The notes: a model not told the origin generated them from the sequence alone. A DNA stretch of 26,191 nt from JBGSPQ01 sp041738505 (GCA_041738505.1 JBGSPQ010000014.1:1-26191), one strand, 5' to 3'; shown: positions 1 through 9,500, numbered from the stretch's first letter. Made by a program: numbers and translations.

Positions 1-9
1 GCTTTTATT

Positions 10-180
10 CGAGACGAGGTAAGCTTACACAAGTAAGCGTCCGAGCGAGAATAAAAAAGCGACGCAGACCACAACAAAAACACCCAATTCATCAAAAGCG
101 AGTATTTCAAGGAAACAACCGACGAGACGAGCTAAGCTTATGCAAATAAGCGTGCGAGCGAGGAGGGATGTTGACGCAGA
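10..180. repeat. Two-copy imperfect direct repeat with conserved hairpin
   Basis: Copy 1 (10-68) and copy 2 (123-180) share a 40-base core (10-49 and 123-162) with about five differences, then a variable 10-11 bases, then an identical GACGCAGA (61-68 and 173-180). Each core holds a hairpin: GCTTAC-ACAA-GTAAGC in copy 1 and GCTTAT-GCAA-ATAAGC in copy 2. The C-G pair of one copy is T-A in the other, so pairing is kept although the sequence changed. No convincing gene lies in 1-200. The element sits downstream of the leftward tRNA-Gln gene. It could be a small dispersed repeat or a structured RNA element; its nature is not known. Confidence 0.7.
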
Positions 181-204
181 AAAACGAAGCTTTTCATGAA
201 TTGG
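84..204. repeat. 16-base inverted repeat flanking the second repeat copy
   Basis: Bases 84-99 and 189-204 are reverse complements at 15 of 16 positions (single mismatch in the middle). The right arm ends on the CCA end of the tRNA-Gln gene. The arms enclose the second copy of the direct repeat. This could be the ends of a small non-coding element or a large RNA stem; either reading is an inference. Confidence 0.5.
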
Positions 205-276
205 CTGGGGCGGTAGGATTCGAACCCACGAATGCCGGGACCAAAACCCGGTGCCTTACCACTTGGCGACGCCCCA
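202..276 (-). tRNA. tRNA-Gln (anticodon TTG), CCA encoded
   Basis: Read on the minus strand, the sequence folds as a full cloverleaf. It has a 7-base acceptor stem TGGGGCG/CGCCCCA, discriminator G and a genomically encoded CCA (202-204). The D-arm is GCC...GGC, and the anticodon stem CCGGG/CCCGG carries loop TTTTGGT. The T-arm contains TTCGAAT. Loop positions 34-36 read TTG (bases 244-242), which decodes CAA and assigns glutamine. A promoter lies directly upstream at 311-339. Confidence 0.97.
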
Positions 277-310
277 ACACGTTTGCACACCTGACTGATG
301 TACGCGATTT

Positions 311-339
311 AATTTATTGAAAACAAGCCCGATTGTCAA
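311..339 (-). promoter_or_regulatory. Promoter of tRNA-Gln
   Basis: On the minus strand TTGACA (339-334) is followed after 17 bases by TAAATT (316-311). Transcription would start near base 304, about 28 bases before the tRNA 5' end. Confidence 0.7.
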
Positions 340-376
340 CGTGGCTAGTTTAAGAAGTCAAATGTTAATATTACAA

Positions 377-401
377 AAACCCCGCCTTGGGAGCGGGGTT
401 T
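377..401 (-). terminator. Rho-independent terminator of the 1168-residue surface protein gene
   Basis: A perfect 9-base-pair stem (377-385 with 393-401, AAACCCCGC) has a 7-base loop. On the minus strand it is followed by a run of T. It lies 18 bases past the stop codon of the leftward gene. The other side is also T-rich, so some activity on the plus strand is possible. Confidence 0.85.
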
Positions 402-419
402 CATTTTTCTATGTTCTTC

Positions 420-3400
420 TTATTTGTTCATCACGAACTCCAGAATCCTTCTGCGGAAGAAATACAATTGCGAAGCGATTAACGCGAACGCATACATGTA
501 AACTTCCGGACCGACGGGATGGATGTCGGGGGGAGCGGTTTCCTGTGTAATCAAAGGGGCGGGCTGTGTAGGATCAACAGGCGTAAGGGTGGGTTCGGCG
601 GGAGCGGAGGGAGATGCAACGGTGGCGGCGGAGTGAAGAGCGGGGGTTGTGGTGGCGGGGCTTACTGTTTCCGTTGAGCTGGTTGTTGTTGTGGTTGTTG
701 TGGAAGACACAAAGGTGTCGGAGGCAACGGCTGCGGTCTCCGTTGGCGGTGAAGTAACCGCGGGCGACACGGTTCCTCCGGCAATCGGTTTGGAAACACT
801 TCCTCCGGCAATTGGTTGTTCTTCTGCAGCGGCTATAACCACCATTGGTTCGTTGTCACTTGCTGCAGGTGAAGGTGGTGATGTCACCGCCTCTTCGGGT
901 ACGGTAATGGGCACAAGTCTTACCGGAGCGGGTACTTCCTCTACAACCGTATCTCTTACCGGAGCGGGTTCTTCGCGCACGGTGACAACTTCCTCCTCAC
1001 AATAGCGGTCTATGTAATCAGCCTTTTCTTTATCATCCTCTATACCTTTTACGGAGATATAATATTCCACGTCTCTCTGCAGTTTTTCCAACGTCAGCGG
1101 TTCATCCGCCATTGCATCAACACGCAGAACGTCCGGTGAAGTGTCAATCCTATCGGTAGCCAATAATTTAACCGACGGCTCGTCAACCGTATCCACCAGT
1201 CTGTCATTTATCACCGGCTCACTTTGCACCTCCACGCACAATTCTGTGGTATTCACACATTCCGGATTGGCATAAAACGCATTTCTGTTTCTGGTGTACT
1301 GGTCGTCAAAATATGATACGCTAGCCGGACTCAAAGTGGCGGCGATGGAGGAATATTCTTTGGCGGTTTTGGCTATGGCAAGATATTCTTCGCAGTCTGT
1401 GTATGTTCTGCCACAATCATTTTTTATATATTCTATCGCTGCGTCATAAGAACCCCGTACATCCCCCCTGACCAGAAGCGCCTCGGCGTTTTCCGCGAAC
1501 TGATCGCAGGCGGTTTGTTCCACGACAGTCATTATTGTCGGCATTTCGCAAATGCCTTCAGTGTTTCTAACGTATGTGTCTATGCAAACGCATTCTCCTA
1601 TATCATTCGTGATCTCATTCACACCGGTACAAGTTGGAACAAGGCTCTCAAATTCCTCAGTGGTTACAGTGCAACCGTTTTCAATTGCCAATTTTTCCAA
1701 TGTCGTGATTTCCGCCTCCAGAGCGGTTTTGTCGGTTTCCGTCGTTAGCTGTGATTTTTTCTTGGCAATGATAACCTCCAATTGCGCGCAATCCACGCAG
1801 ACCGGGGCGGTGGAAAGATTACTCGTATCCGCCGTATCCAGAATCTGATATGTTATTGTGTCTTTTGTTGTTGATATATCCCGGGTCAGCACGTCGCTCA
1901 TAACGGTTTCGCTTACACTGGAATAATCTGTTGTTGTTGTGGTTGTGCTGGCGGATGCTGACGAAATATCAAAATATCCATCATCGCAGGAACATGTTCC
2001 GTCTCTTTGCAATGTTTGATTTAATCCGCACGTCGTAACGACGGGTTTTGTTGATAAAAGACAAATTCCATCTGCATTCAATTCATATCCGGTATCGCAA
2101 ACGCAAACGCCGGAGACATCTCTAACCTGATTTACCGGGCAATCCTTAACCACCACCGGCTCCTCCTGAACACAATTTACCGCAGCCAAATCCTTTAAAA
2201 GTGTTATTTCTTTTTCAAGAGCCACCGTATCCGTATCCTTTAGAGGACTGGCCAGTGCCTCCACTCTTCTTTTAATAAGTTCAGTGAGCTGATCGCAGGT
2301 TACGCAGGTAAGATCGGGTTCGGTTGTAATTGTGTCAATTAAGCGTGTGTCGGACGTTTCCTGAGTCAACGCGGAGGAAATGTCAAAAGCTCCTTTTTCA
2401 CAGGCACATTTCCCGTCAATCAGCATTTCGTTGGTGCCGCATGATGTTACCGCTTTGCAGGCCAATAGCCATTCATCCAGATGCGTTAGTGTCAGTTCGG
2501 CAAGGAAGAATTTTGTGGGATCGGCTCTCAAAGTCTCCAGAAATTGACAATCGTCGCGGGGAATGGGCTTACACATTGAAGGGTCAAAAGACGATGTTGT
2601 CTCGGTGTCCGGTTTGACAATGATACCATCTTGACCATCCAGCCCCTCCATTAAGGAGGAATCAATTACAAGACTTTCAGTGCCATCTTCGTATGTATAG
2701 CTCGTATCGTTATCCTGCATGATACCGGGTGCCAGAGCGTCGCTATAATCAGGTGAAGTATACGTTGTATCGGATTCATAAGATTCATTACCGGAGGGCA
2801 TTGTGGTTGATTCAACGCTTATGGATGGTTGTTCTTCTTCGGAAGGCGTATCCACCACTTCCAGGTCATACATCGCATCGCTAATACTATAATCGGGGAC
2901 TATTACCGTCGAAAAATTTTCATCCGTTAAATTGATGGAATTTGCGGCATCACTGGCTGAAACGGTGTTTTCTGAAGGAGCCGTTATGACCGTCTCATCA
3001 TTTGTTGTTATGGGGGCGGTACCGGTACCCAATACCACATCGGTCGGCGCTTCTAGATAATCTTGAGTTGAAGTTACTGTAATCGTGTCGATTTGTGTAT
3101 TTTCCAATTCTACCGCTGCTGGCTTGATAACATTATCAACGACCACGGGAGCTCTTAAATTCAGTATTTGGGCTTTTCCGTAATCGCGTGCAGCCACTTG
3201 TCTGTCCAACGATGTGGAGGATCTGGGTGTAATCGGGGTAATTGCATCGGTAGCGGTTGAATCTATTGATCTTAACATGTCAGACGATATAAGTCCGGTG
3301 TCGTAATATGTATCAACCGGGCAAACGTTAGTAATTAATCCTGCAGCCGGTGACAAAGTATCAATCGGTTCAAGAGCGCCCTTAAAAAGACCGCCCAGTC

Positions 3401-3926
3401 CGTAGTATGCTCCGGCTCCGATTACCATGGCGAGCATAAGGGCTCCGCCCACGAGAGCCGCTTTCGGTAGTCCTTTTTTCTTTGGTGCCGGCTCGGCGGG
3501 GGTTTCGGCGTCAGTGGGAAGTTCTTCCGTAGGCGCTTCTTCAGAAACATCTTCCGTAGAAACATCTTCCGTAGATTCGGTTTCCGGCGATGTTTCCATC
3601 ACAGAAGATTTTTCTTCGACCGGTTTGTCGGTCGCAGCTTCTTCTACAATATCAGGTTCGGTCGCATCCACTTCCGCTGCGGCCTCCTCTGCGGCGGGTG
3701 CTTCCGTCTCAAGTTTCATGGGGGCAATAATTTCCCCCTCCTTTTCCGATGATGCTCCGATGAGTCCCGGAATGGGAGCGGGTGTTTCTCCGCCCGCAAG
3801 ATTTATATTACCGTTTGAGGTCTCCGCATCCTGAGAAGGATCGAATTTATATCCCCCCGGGGACACGCTTGAATCTCCGTTTGCAGGTTCATCGCCCTGT
3901 GGTGTGATTTGTAAGTCGTCCGCCAT
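420..3926 (-). CDS. Large two-anchor surface protein with duplicated Cys-rich modules
   Basis: An unrecognised 1168-residue protein. The first ~150 residues are acidic and repetitive (E/T/S/P), end in KKK, and should be cytoplasmic. A membrane helix follows at ~153-176, then an outer region of ~960 residues. Within it a module of ~130-160 residues is duplicated, starting at Cys496 and Cys633. Each copy has a C..N....G.C.C..G.FDISSA motif, a paired-Cys segment, a Lys/Glu-rich helix and a second Cys motif ending GIC. A Ser/Thr/Pro/Val stalk (~1040-1135) with short repeats such as PIAGG leads to a C-terminal VGPE, a membrane helix and an RRR tail, which resembles a wall or membrane sorting signal. 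It has its own promoter and terminator, so it is a single-gene unit. The role is unknown; adhesion or cell contact is a guess. Confidence 0.88.
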   Translation of the reverse strand: MADDLQITPQGDEPANGDSSVSPGGYKFDPSQDAETSNGNINLAGGETPAPIPGLIGASSEKEGEIIAPMKLETEAPAAEEAAAEVDATEPDIVEEAATDKPVEEKSSVMETSPETESTEDVSTEDVSEEAPTEELPTDAETPAEPAPKKKGLPKAALVGGALMLAMVIGAGAYYGLGGLFKGALEPIDTLSPAAGLITNVCPVDTYYDTGLISSDMLRSIDSTATDAITPITPRSSTSLDRQVAARDYGKAQILNLRAPVVVDNVIKPAAVELENTQIDTITVTSTQDYLEAPTDVVLGTGTAPITTNDETVITAPSENTVSASDAANSINLTDENFSTVIVPDYSISDAMYDLEVVDTPSEEEQPSISVESTTMPSGNESYESDTTYTSPDYSDALAPGIMQDNDTSYTYEDGTESLVIDSSLMEGLDGQDGIIVKPDTETTSSFDPSMCKPIPRDDCQFLETLRADPTKFFLAELTLTHLDEWLLACKAVTSCGTNEMLIDGKCACEKGAFDISSALTQETSDTRLIDTITTEPDLTCVTCDQLTELIKRRVEALASPLKDTDTVALEKEITLLKDLAAVNCVQEEPVVVKDCPVNQVRDVSGVCVCDTGYELNADGICLLSTKPVVTTCGLNQTLQRDGTCSCDDGYFDISSASASTTTTTTDYSSVSETVMSDVLTRDISTTKDTITYQILDTADTSNLSTAPVCVDCAQLEVIIAKKKSQLTTETDKTALEAEITTLEKLAIENGCTVTTEEFESLVPTCTGVNEITNDIGECVCIDTYVRNTEGICEMPTIMTVVEQTACDQFAENAEALLVRGDVRGSYDAAIEYIKNDCGRTYTDCEEYLAIAKTAKEYSSIAATLSPASVSYFDDQYTRNRNAFYANPECVNTTELCVEVQSEPVINDRLVDTVDEPSVKLLATDRIDTSPDVLRVDAMADEPLTLEKLQRDVEYYISVKGIEDDKEKADYIDRYCEEEVVTVREEPAPVRDTVVEEVPAPVRLVPITVPEEAVTSPPSPAASDNEPMVVIAAAEEQPIAGGSVSKPIAGGTVSPAVTSPPTETAAVASDTFVSSTTTTTTTSSTETVSPATTTPALHSAATVASPSAPAEPTLTPVDPTQPAPLITQETAPPDIHPVGPEVYMYAFALIASQLYFFRRRILEFVMNK

Positions 3927-3967
3927 TGTGTTTGTGTTTATGTTATATTTTGATATTTAATCATAAT

Positions 3968-3996
3968 ATTTTATCATTTTTATTGATGTGCGTCAA
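3968..3996 (-). promoter_or_regulatory. Promoter of the 1168-residue surface protein gene
   Basis: On the minus strand TTGACG (3996-3991) is followed after 17 bases by TAAAAT (3973-3968), with an extended -10 TGA just before it. The predicted start near 3961 gives a ~35-base A/T-rich leader without a Shine-Dalgarno motif. Confidence 0.75.
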
Positions 3997-4036
3997 ATAT
4001 GTTGTACTGTTTATTTTACTAATTTAGACACAAAAA

Positions 4037-4058
4037 AGAGGCCCCTTGAGCGGCCTCT
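4037..4058 (-). terminator. Terminator of the pilin/PKD operon
   Basis: The stem AGAGGCC (4037-4043) pairs with GGCCTCT (4052-4058) around an 8-base loop. On the minus strand it is followed by TTTTT. It lies 23 bases after the stop of the small 38-codon gene and separates the operon from the next promoter (3968-3996). Confidence 0.85.
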
Positions 4059-4081
4059 CTTAAAAAACTCCCGAACAATTC

Positions 4082-4198
4082 TTATTGAATCTCGTTTAGG
4101 GCGAGTACAATCGGCGCAATCATGCTAATAAGCATTATTGCCGCTACAACGATAATGAGTGCTTTTTTGTTTTTGTTGATACGATTTTGATTGTTCAT
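4082..4198 (-). CDS. 38-residue single-helix membrane peptide
   Basis: A small ORF whose ATG lies one base after the stop codon of the upstream PKD gene, inside the operon and before its terminator. The product begins MNNQNRINKNKK, a basic head, followed by a hydrophobic stretch of ~20 residues (ALIIVVAAIMLISMIAPIVL) and a short tail ALNEIQ. This is the layout of a small membrane protein with the N-terminus inside. Support comes from its position, its tight coupling to the gene before it and the clean membrane segment. No family is recognised. It may be an accessory subunit of the pilin/PKD apparatus. Confidence 0.7.
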   Translation of the reverse strand: MNNQNRINKNKKALIIVVAAIMLISMIAPIVLALNEIQ

Positions 4199-4199
4199 A

Positions 4200-6548
4200 T
4201 TATAGTGTTCCGGTTACCAAAATAGTTTTTGTGAATGTATTTAATACGTTCTGGTTGTCCGCGACTTCCAGGGTTACAGTATAACTCCCCGGAGCCGGAA
4301 AGTCATGTGTCGGTCTTCTAACGGCGGAGGTCTGCCCGTCGCCAAAGTCCCATCTATACTTGGCGATTGTGCCGGTGGAACAGCGAGGATCAAAATCCAC
4401 TCCGTTTAAGGGCGCCGCTCCGGTCTCGGGAGTGGCCACAAAACAGGCAGTCAGTGGAATCGGCCTTATATTGACCGCCATTTCGGCCGTGGATCTGCTG
4501 TTGTCGGATGCAATGGCCGTAACTTTTGCGGTGAATGTCCCTATCTTTTCATATTTGTATATGACCTTTGAGACATCTATTCTCTTGGGACTGCCGTCGC
4601 CGAATTCCCATTCGTATGAGACTATTTCACCGCTGGGATATGTGGATGATCCGGCGTCAAAAGTTACAGTCAGGGGGGCAACTCCTTCAATCGGATCGGC
4701 AGTGATGCGGGCGGTTAGCGGTTGTTCGCCGACTCTTACCACAATCAGTGTTGAAGATTCGTTATTTTCGGCATCTATAACCGTTAATGTGGCGTTGTAT
4801 GTTCCGGATTCCTTAAATGCGTACGTGGCTGTCTCTCCGGAAGCGTCCGTTTCGCCATCGCCGTCAAAATCCCAGTTGTAGTCAACAATGTTGTTATCGG
4901 CATCGGTACTTTCGCGTCCGTCAAAGCTGACTTCAAGGGGAACGGGTCCGGATATAAAATCCTCATCTTCATTGGGAGCCGGAACAGTTTTAATGTTTGC
5001 CATGGGGGCCGCCTCGCGCACTTCCACTGTAATTTTTTTGCTTGATTCGCCGGTTTTATCGGTTTCGTCGGTGACAACCAGTATTACTTCATAATCGCCG
5101 GCTGACTTGTATGTATGTGAGGCGGTTCTTGTTGTGGCTTTGGATGTGCCGTCTCCAAAGTCCCAACTGTATTTTTCTATCTGTCCGTTTGGGCTGGTGG
5201 ATGATCCCGCTTCAAAGCTGTACTGGCGCCCGACATAGTAATTGCCGTCCTCCGTGGGAATGTTCATTATCGCGGTCGGGATATTGGGCCCTTCTACGGT
5301 GATTTCACCGGTCGTGACTTCAAAGTTGCCGATGTTGTCTGTGACGCGCAGGTTTACCGTGTATGGGCCAACCTGGGTAAAATCATTTGTAACCTCAACT
5401 CCGGACGCATCTCCATAATTGTTATCGTTATTAAAGTCCCACTCATAGGAAATTATTTCTCCGGCGGGGGCGGCCGACTCGGAAGCGTTAAAGGTGACTG
5501 TCAGCGGTGCCGGGCCCTTTTCGGGCGTTGCCGTAAATCGGGCCGAGAGCGCGATGTTTGCCACTGTTATGGTTTTTGAGAACGTGCTGACGCTTTCCTC
5601 CCCCGTATTGGTGTCCCTCACCGAAACTTCCAGGGTTGAGTCAAATCTCCCTATCTGTTCATAAGTATGTGAAGTAAAACTGGTTGTGGCCGTGCCTCCG
5701 TCGCCAAAATCCCATTTGTATGAAAGAACGTCATATCTGGCGGTGTTGATAGGCAGGGTGGTCGCGTCAAATTTGATATTTATCGGGGCGGTCAGCTGTA
5801 AAGTGTCCGCCGGTTCGGTTACGAAACCCGTTGTTGCCGCCTGCTCTTCCGTCACTCTGTTGGCACTCATATACAAGTAGATTCCCACCCAGATTGATAC
5901 GATAATCAACATCATCAATCCGGAAATTCCGGCCAGGGAGAATCCTTTTTTTCTTGATTCTTTGTCGTCCTTTCGGGCCATGGCAAAGCGGAATATTCCC
6001 ACAATCGCCAGCAAAAACAGCAGTACGGTGATGGATCCGAATATCAGATTTACAAGAGTAATCAGCGTGTTGATGAATGAGCCTGTTGATACGCCCAGAG
6101 ATGTGGCCAGAGCGTTTTCGCCCGTGGCTGTGGTCTGGCTGACGAATACCAGCACGAATACTATGAAAAATAAGAGGGCGATACCGGCGCATCCGGTGCA
6201 TCCGTAGATGAGTTTTTTGGGATTGGGGGGCGGACGGGTGCCGGCGGGGCGCTGGGGGGCACCGGGCATGCCGGGTCTCAGCGGGGCTCCCTGAATCGGC
6301 GGCCGGCCGGACTGCATTGGTCGTTGGGCCGAAGTTGTCATTGGAGCTTGGGTCGGCGTTGGAGCCGGGGTCGGCGTTGGGGCCGGGGTCGGCGTTGCTG
6401 CCGGCATCGTAGTTGCAGCCGGCATCGTAGTTGCAGCAGGCATGGGCATTGCCGCCGGGACCGGCTGCTCAGTACTTACCTGTGGCGGTCCGGATTGTCC
6501 GCCTTGTCCGCCCGTCGGCGGAACCGGATTTTGATTTTCGTTTTGCAT
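4200..6548 (-). CDS. Proline-rich, three-helix membrane protein with six PKD domains
   Basis: A 782-residue protein. Residues 1-110 form a Gln/Pro-rich head with six hexapeptide repeats of the PTPAPT/TTMPAA type. Helices lie at ~118-138, 162-190 and 203-227. The last two, with the basic/acidic loop RKDDKESRKK between them, look like a diverged copy of the VirB2-like two-helix unit of the neighbouring genes. From ~245 there are six PKD (Ig-like) domains, each with a W[DE]F motif (mostly WDFGDG) and a later GxYxVxLxV-like strand. PKD domains usually mediate protein or carbohydrate contacts outside the cell. Its ATG overlaps the preceding gene's stop by one base (TAATG), so translation is probably coupled. 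The exact function is unknown; a surface-apparatus subunit is inferred. Confidence 0.9.
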   Translation of the reverse strand: MQNENQNPVPPTGGQGGQSGPPQVSTEQPVPAAMPMPAATTMPAATTMPAATPTPAPTPTPAPTPTQAPMTTSAQRPMQSGRPPIQGAPLRPGMPGAPQRPAGTRPPPNPKKLIYGCTGCAGIALLFFIVFVLVFVSQTTATGENALATSLGVSTGSFINTLITLVNLIFGSITVLLFLLAIVGIFRFAMARKDDKESRKKGFSLAGISGLMMLIIVSIWVGIYLYMSANRVTEEQAATTGFVTEPADTLQLTAPINIKFDATTLPINTARYDVLSYKWDFGDGGTATTSFTSHTYEQIGRFDSTLEVSVRDTNTGEESVSTFSKTITVANIALSARFTATPEKGPAPLTVTFNASESAAPAGEIISYEWDFNNDNNYGDASGVEVTNDFTQVGPYTVNLRVTDNIGNFEVTTGEITVEGPNIPTAIMNIPTEDGNYYVGRQYSFEAGSSTSPNGQIEKYSWDFGDGTSKATTRTASHTYKSAGDYEVILVVTDETDKTGESSKKITVEVREAAPMANIKTVPAPNEDEDFISGPVPLEVSFDGRESTDADNNIVDYNWDFDGDGETDASGETATYAFKESGTYNATLTVIDAENNESSTLIVVRVGEQPLTARITADPIEGVAPLTVTFDAGSSTYPSGEIVSYEWEFGDGSPKRIDVSKVIYKYEKIGTFTAKVTAIASDNSRSTAEMAVNIRPIPLTACFVATPETGAAPLNGVDFDPRCSTGTIAKYRWDFGDGQTSAVRRPTHDFPAPGSYTVTLEVADNQNVLNTFTKTILVTGTL
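6343..6450 (-). repeat. Six 18-base tandem repeats in the proline-rich head
   Basis: Six consecutive 18-base units (6343, 6361, 6379, 6397, 6415, 6433) form two sub-types, GGAGCCGGGGTCGGCGTT-like and GCAGCCGGCATCGTAGTT-like on the plus strand. They encode a hexapeptide repeat in the cytoplasmic, Pro/Ala/Thr-rich head of the PKD protein. Copy number could vary between strains without shifting the frame. Confidence 0.85.
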
Positions 6549-9500
6549 TAGCGTTCTTTAATAACTTTACGAAGTGATAAAAACAGTATAGCAAATCCCA
6601 GTATGCTTACAAGCACAGCCAGCAAATCGTAAACCGTCGCTCCAAGCACATTAGTGGCGGTTGTTGATGTTTGCGCGGCTCTGACTTGCACAAAAATAGT
6701 ACCACTTGATGTCTGCCCGTCGCTGTCCGTCACAGTAAGCTTTGCTCTAAAAATGCCATAATCGGCGTAGGTAAATACGGGATTTTGCACAGTGGAGTCA
6801 ATGTCGTTATCTTTTTTTCCATCACTGTTGCTATCAAAGTTCACATCAAAATCCCAGCTCCACTTTTCTATTGTCAATTTGTTGACTACATCGGCGGTTG
6901 ATTTATCCGTAAATGTCACTTTGGTTGTCCCTGATGCCTGTTCCGATGAAAAATCGGCTCTGGGCGGCTCGGCCATGCTTTCAATATATATGGTTACCGG
7001 ATCCGAAGTGGCTTCCGACTCATTATTATCCCTCACCTTTAATTTTACTTTTATACCATCGGGCGCGGGTGTTTCAAATATATGGCTGACATTGGCTCCG
7101 AGAGCGGTTGTATTATTGGCAAATCCGTCCCCTTCAAAGTCCCAGAAATATGCTGTTATCTGCCCGTCCGGATCTGTGGATGCACTGGTAAAATTAACTG
7201 ATTCGCCCACAGAAATGGTGGTTCTATCAACATTGAAACTTGCAACGGGAGCTTTGTTTGGTCCGTTTGTTACAGTCAGTTCCGGCACAACGGATTGAGC
7301 CAGAATGTCTCTACTGGATACGGTGTTGTTTTCATCGTCGGTCAGTTCCACCGCGAACTTATATGTTTTTTCCTCACCTTCCGCGCCGCGGGTGCCGATT
7401 GTAACCGTAGCGGTGGCTCCCGCCGTCACCTGCACACCCAACTGATCCTGATCGTTATTGGGGTCATAGTACCACCATCTGTAGCGCGTAATCCGGCCGT
7501 CCGAATCCTCCGCCCCCAGAGCAGATAACTGTACGGTAACGGGGGCCACAAGACTGGTTCCCGTTGGAACCGCCGTCATTGATCTTAAGAAGGGTGGTTG
7601 TCCTTTCACCTCTATAATGATTTTATCCACCGGAGACACCTGGCTAACGTCATTTTCGTTTGTCACTTTTAGGGATGCGTTATAGGTGCCGATATCCCTG
7701 TATGTGTGATTGGCTCTTTCGCCGGTGCTCTTTTCTCCGTCGCCAAAATCCCAGCTGTATCTTAATCTTCTGCCGGTTCCGTCAACATTTACTGATGAGG
7801 AAGCGTCAAAAGTCACAACATCCTGGCGTGAGACCGTAATTACTCCTGTTGTATCCAGAATTTCATTATTATTGACCAATATTCCCGCCTTCGCGATGGG
7901 AGTGTCGGTGGAACCGATGAATACCTTTCTGGATACCGCATTCTCGTCATCTTCAATATCAAACACGCTGGCTTTGACGCCAAATGTTCCGGCCTCCTTG
8001 TATGAGTGAGAAATAGAAGCGGTCTTATTAATGGATCCGGTTTCCATCTCGCCATCGCCAAAATCAATTTCATAGGCAACGGCTTTCTCGCTTGTCAAAG
8101 TCAATGTAATATCCGCCCTGGCATCACCCGTCGCATTGTCCACTTGTAAGATTCCCGTGGTTTTGTCAGTCTCCCCCCAAGCAACATCCAGTACATTGTT
8201 TACCGTGATTTCCTTTTCCGTAGGCTGGCCGTCCTGGGCTTTACCCGTACCGTAGCCGTCCGGATCCGTAACAGTCAGGGCCACTTTATAGGTCCCTTTT
8301 TGATTGAATTTTATTTTGGGCTGTTCCGACTTTGAATTTGTTCCGTCCGCAAAAGACCATCCGGCTCCCGTAATGTTGCCGTCAACCTCCCACAGATATT
8401 CCAGTTTTGAGCTACCATCCGGGTCGTAACTCATGGAACCGTCCAATAGAACCGTTCCCGGTTGTGTGAGGTCGGTGAATTCGTGTTTAAACTGGGCAAC
8501 CGGCGGTTCCGATTCCACAGAAATCAAAACAGATTCGTCATTCGTATCGCCAAGACTGTCCGTGATTTGAAGTTTTACGGTGTGAGAACCCGGATTAATG
8601 AATTTAACCTTGAAAATTTCGCTGGTTACCGGTGTAAGAATTTCCGCATCCGCAGGATTGCTAACCGACCATGACCATCCTGTTATCTGTCCGGAGTCGC
8701 TGGTGGAATTGCCACCGTCAAATGTGAACTCCTGTCCGACTTTTCCAAATGTTCCCGGCCGGGAAACGAATCTGGCCACCGGCGTGGCAACAACCACATT
8801 TACGATTTTGCGATCAACATTGTTTTGTACATCGGTGACTTCCAACACCAGTTGATAAGTCCCCGGCATTTCATATTTAATATCGTCCAGTTTCAGGGCA
8901 AGCTGAGTGCCGGTGCCGGTAACTTCGGAGCGGTTGTCTCCAAATGACCATCGCACCGACCTTATTCTATCGCTTTCAGCCGTACTGGGCGCTGTATTTG
9001 TGGCGTCCAGCGTGAATCCCGCCGCGGCTTCGGAAGTTGATACTTTCATTACTCTGCTGTCGGCAACCAAATTGCCGAATTCGTCATATCTGCGCAGGTC
9101 ATATTGTTCTCCTCCGATTACAGAATAAAGCTGTATTTTGGTTACGGGTGGTTTGACCGTGATTCTGATTGTGGCAAGGCCTTCGGCAACTGTGTCCGGT
9201 GTCGGTGATTTCACGTTCAGGTTTACCACATATGTACCCGGCTGGTTAAATACGTGGTTGGTCGTGACTCCGGTAGCGGTATTATTGGCTGCAGAGGCGG
9301 AGTCGCCAAAATCCCAGGAGAAATCGGTCAGAGTCTGATTGCCGGGGTCTATACTTTTCAGTCCGTCAAAGTTTACAATCAGAGGTGCGTTACCCTCCAC
9401 CACATCGGCGGTGATTGTCGCATACACAAACTGGATATTCTGTACCACATCATGAAGCGTTTTCATAAGTTCCATTATCCGCAGGACTTCCGTATTGCTA

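Noticed and set aside
10..180. CRISPR array at the left end
   Set aside because: There are only two copies, which are imperfect; the gap is 70-75 bases and contains no uniform spacer, and no cas genes are present.
189..201. Terminator directly after tRNA-Gln on the minus strand
   Set aside because: The GAAAA/TTTTC stem is A-T only and too weak to call.
649..1005. Rightward open frame of 118 codons inside the large surface protein gene
   Set aside because: It is low-complexity Val/Ser/Thr sequence opposite the repetitive C-terminal stalk of a well-supported gene with its own promoter and terminator; it has no promoter or family signature.
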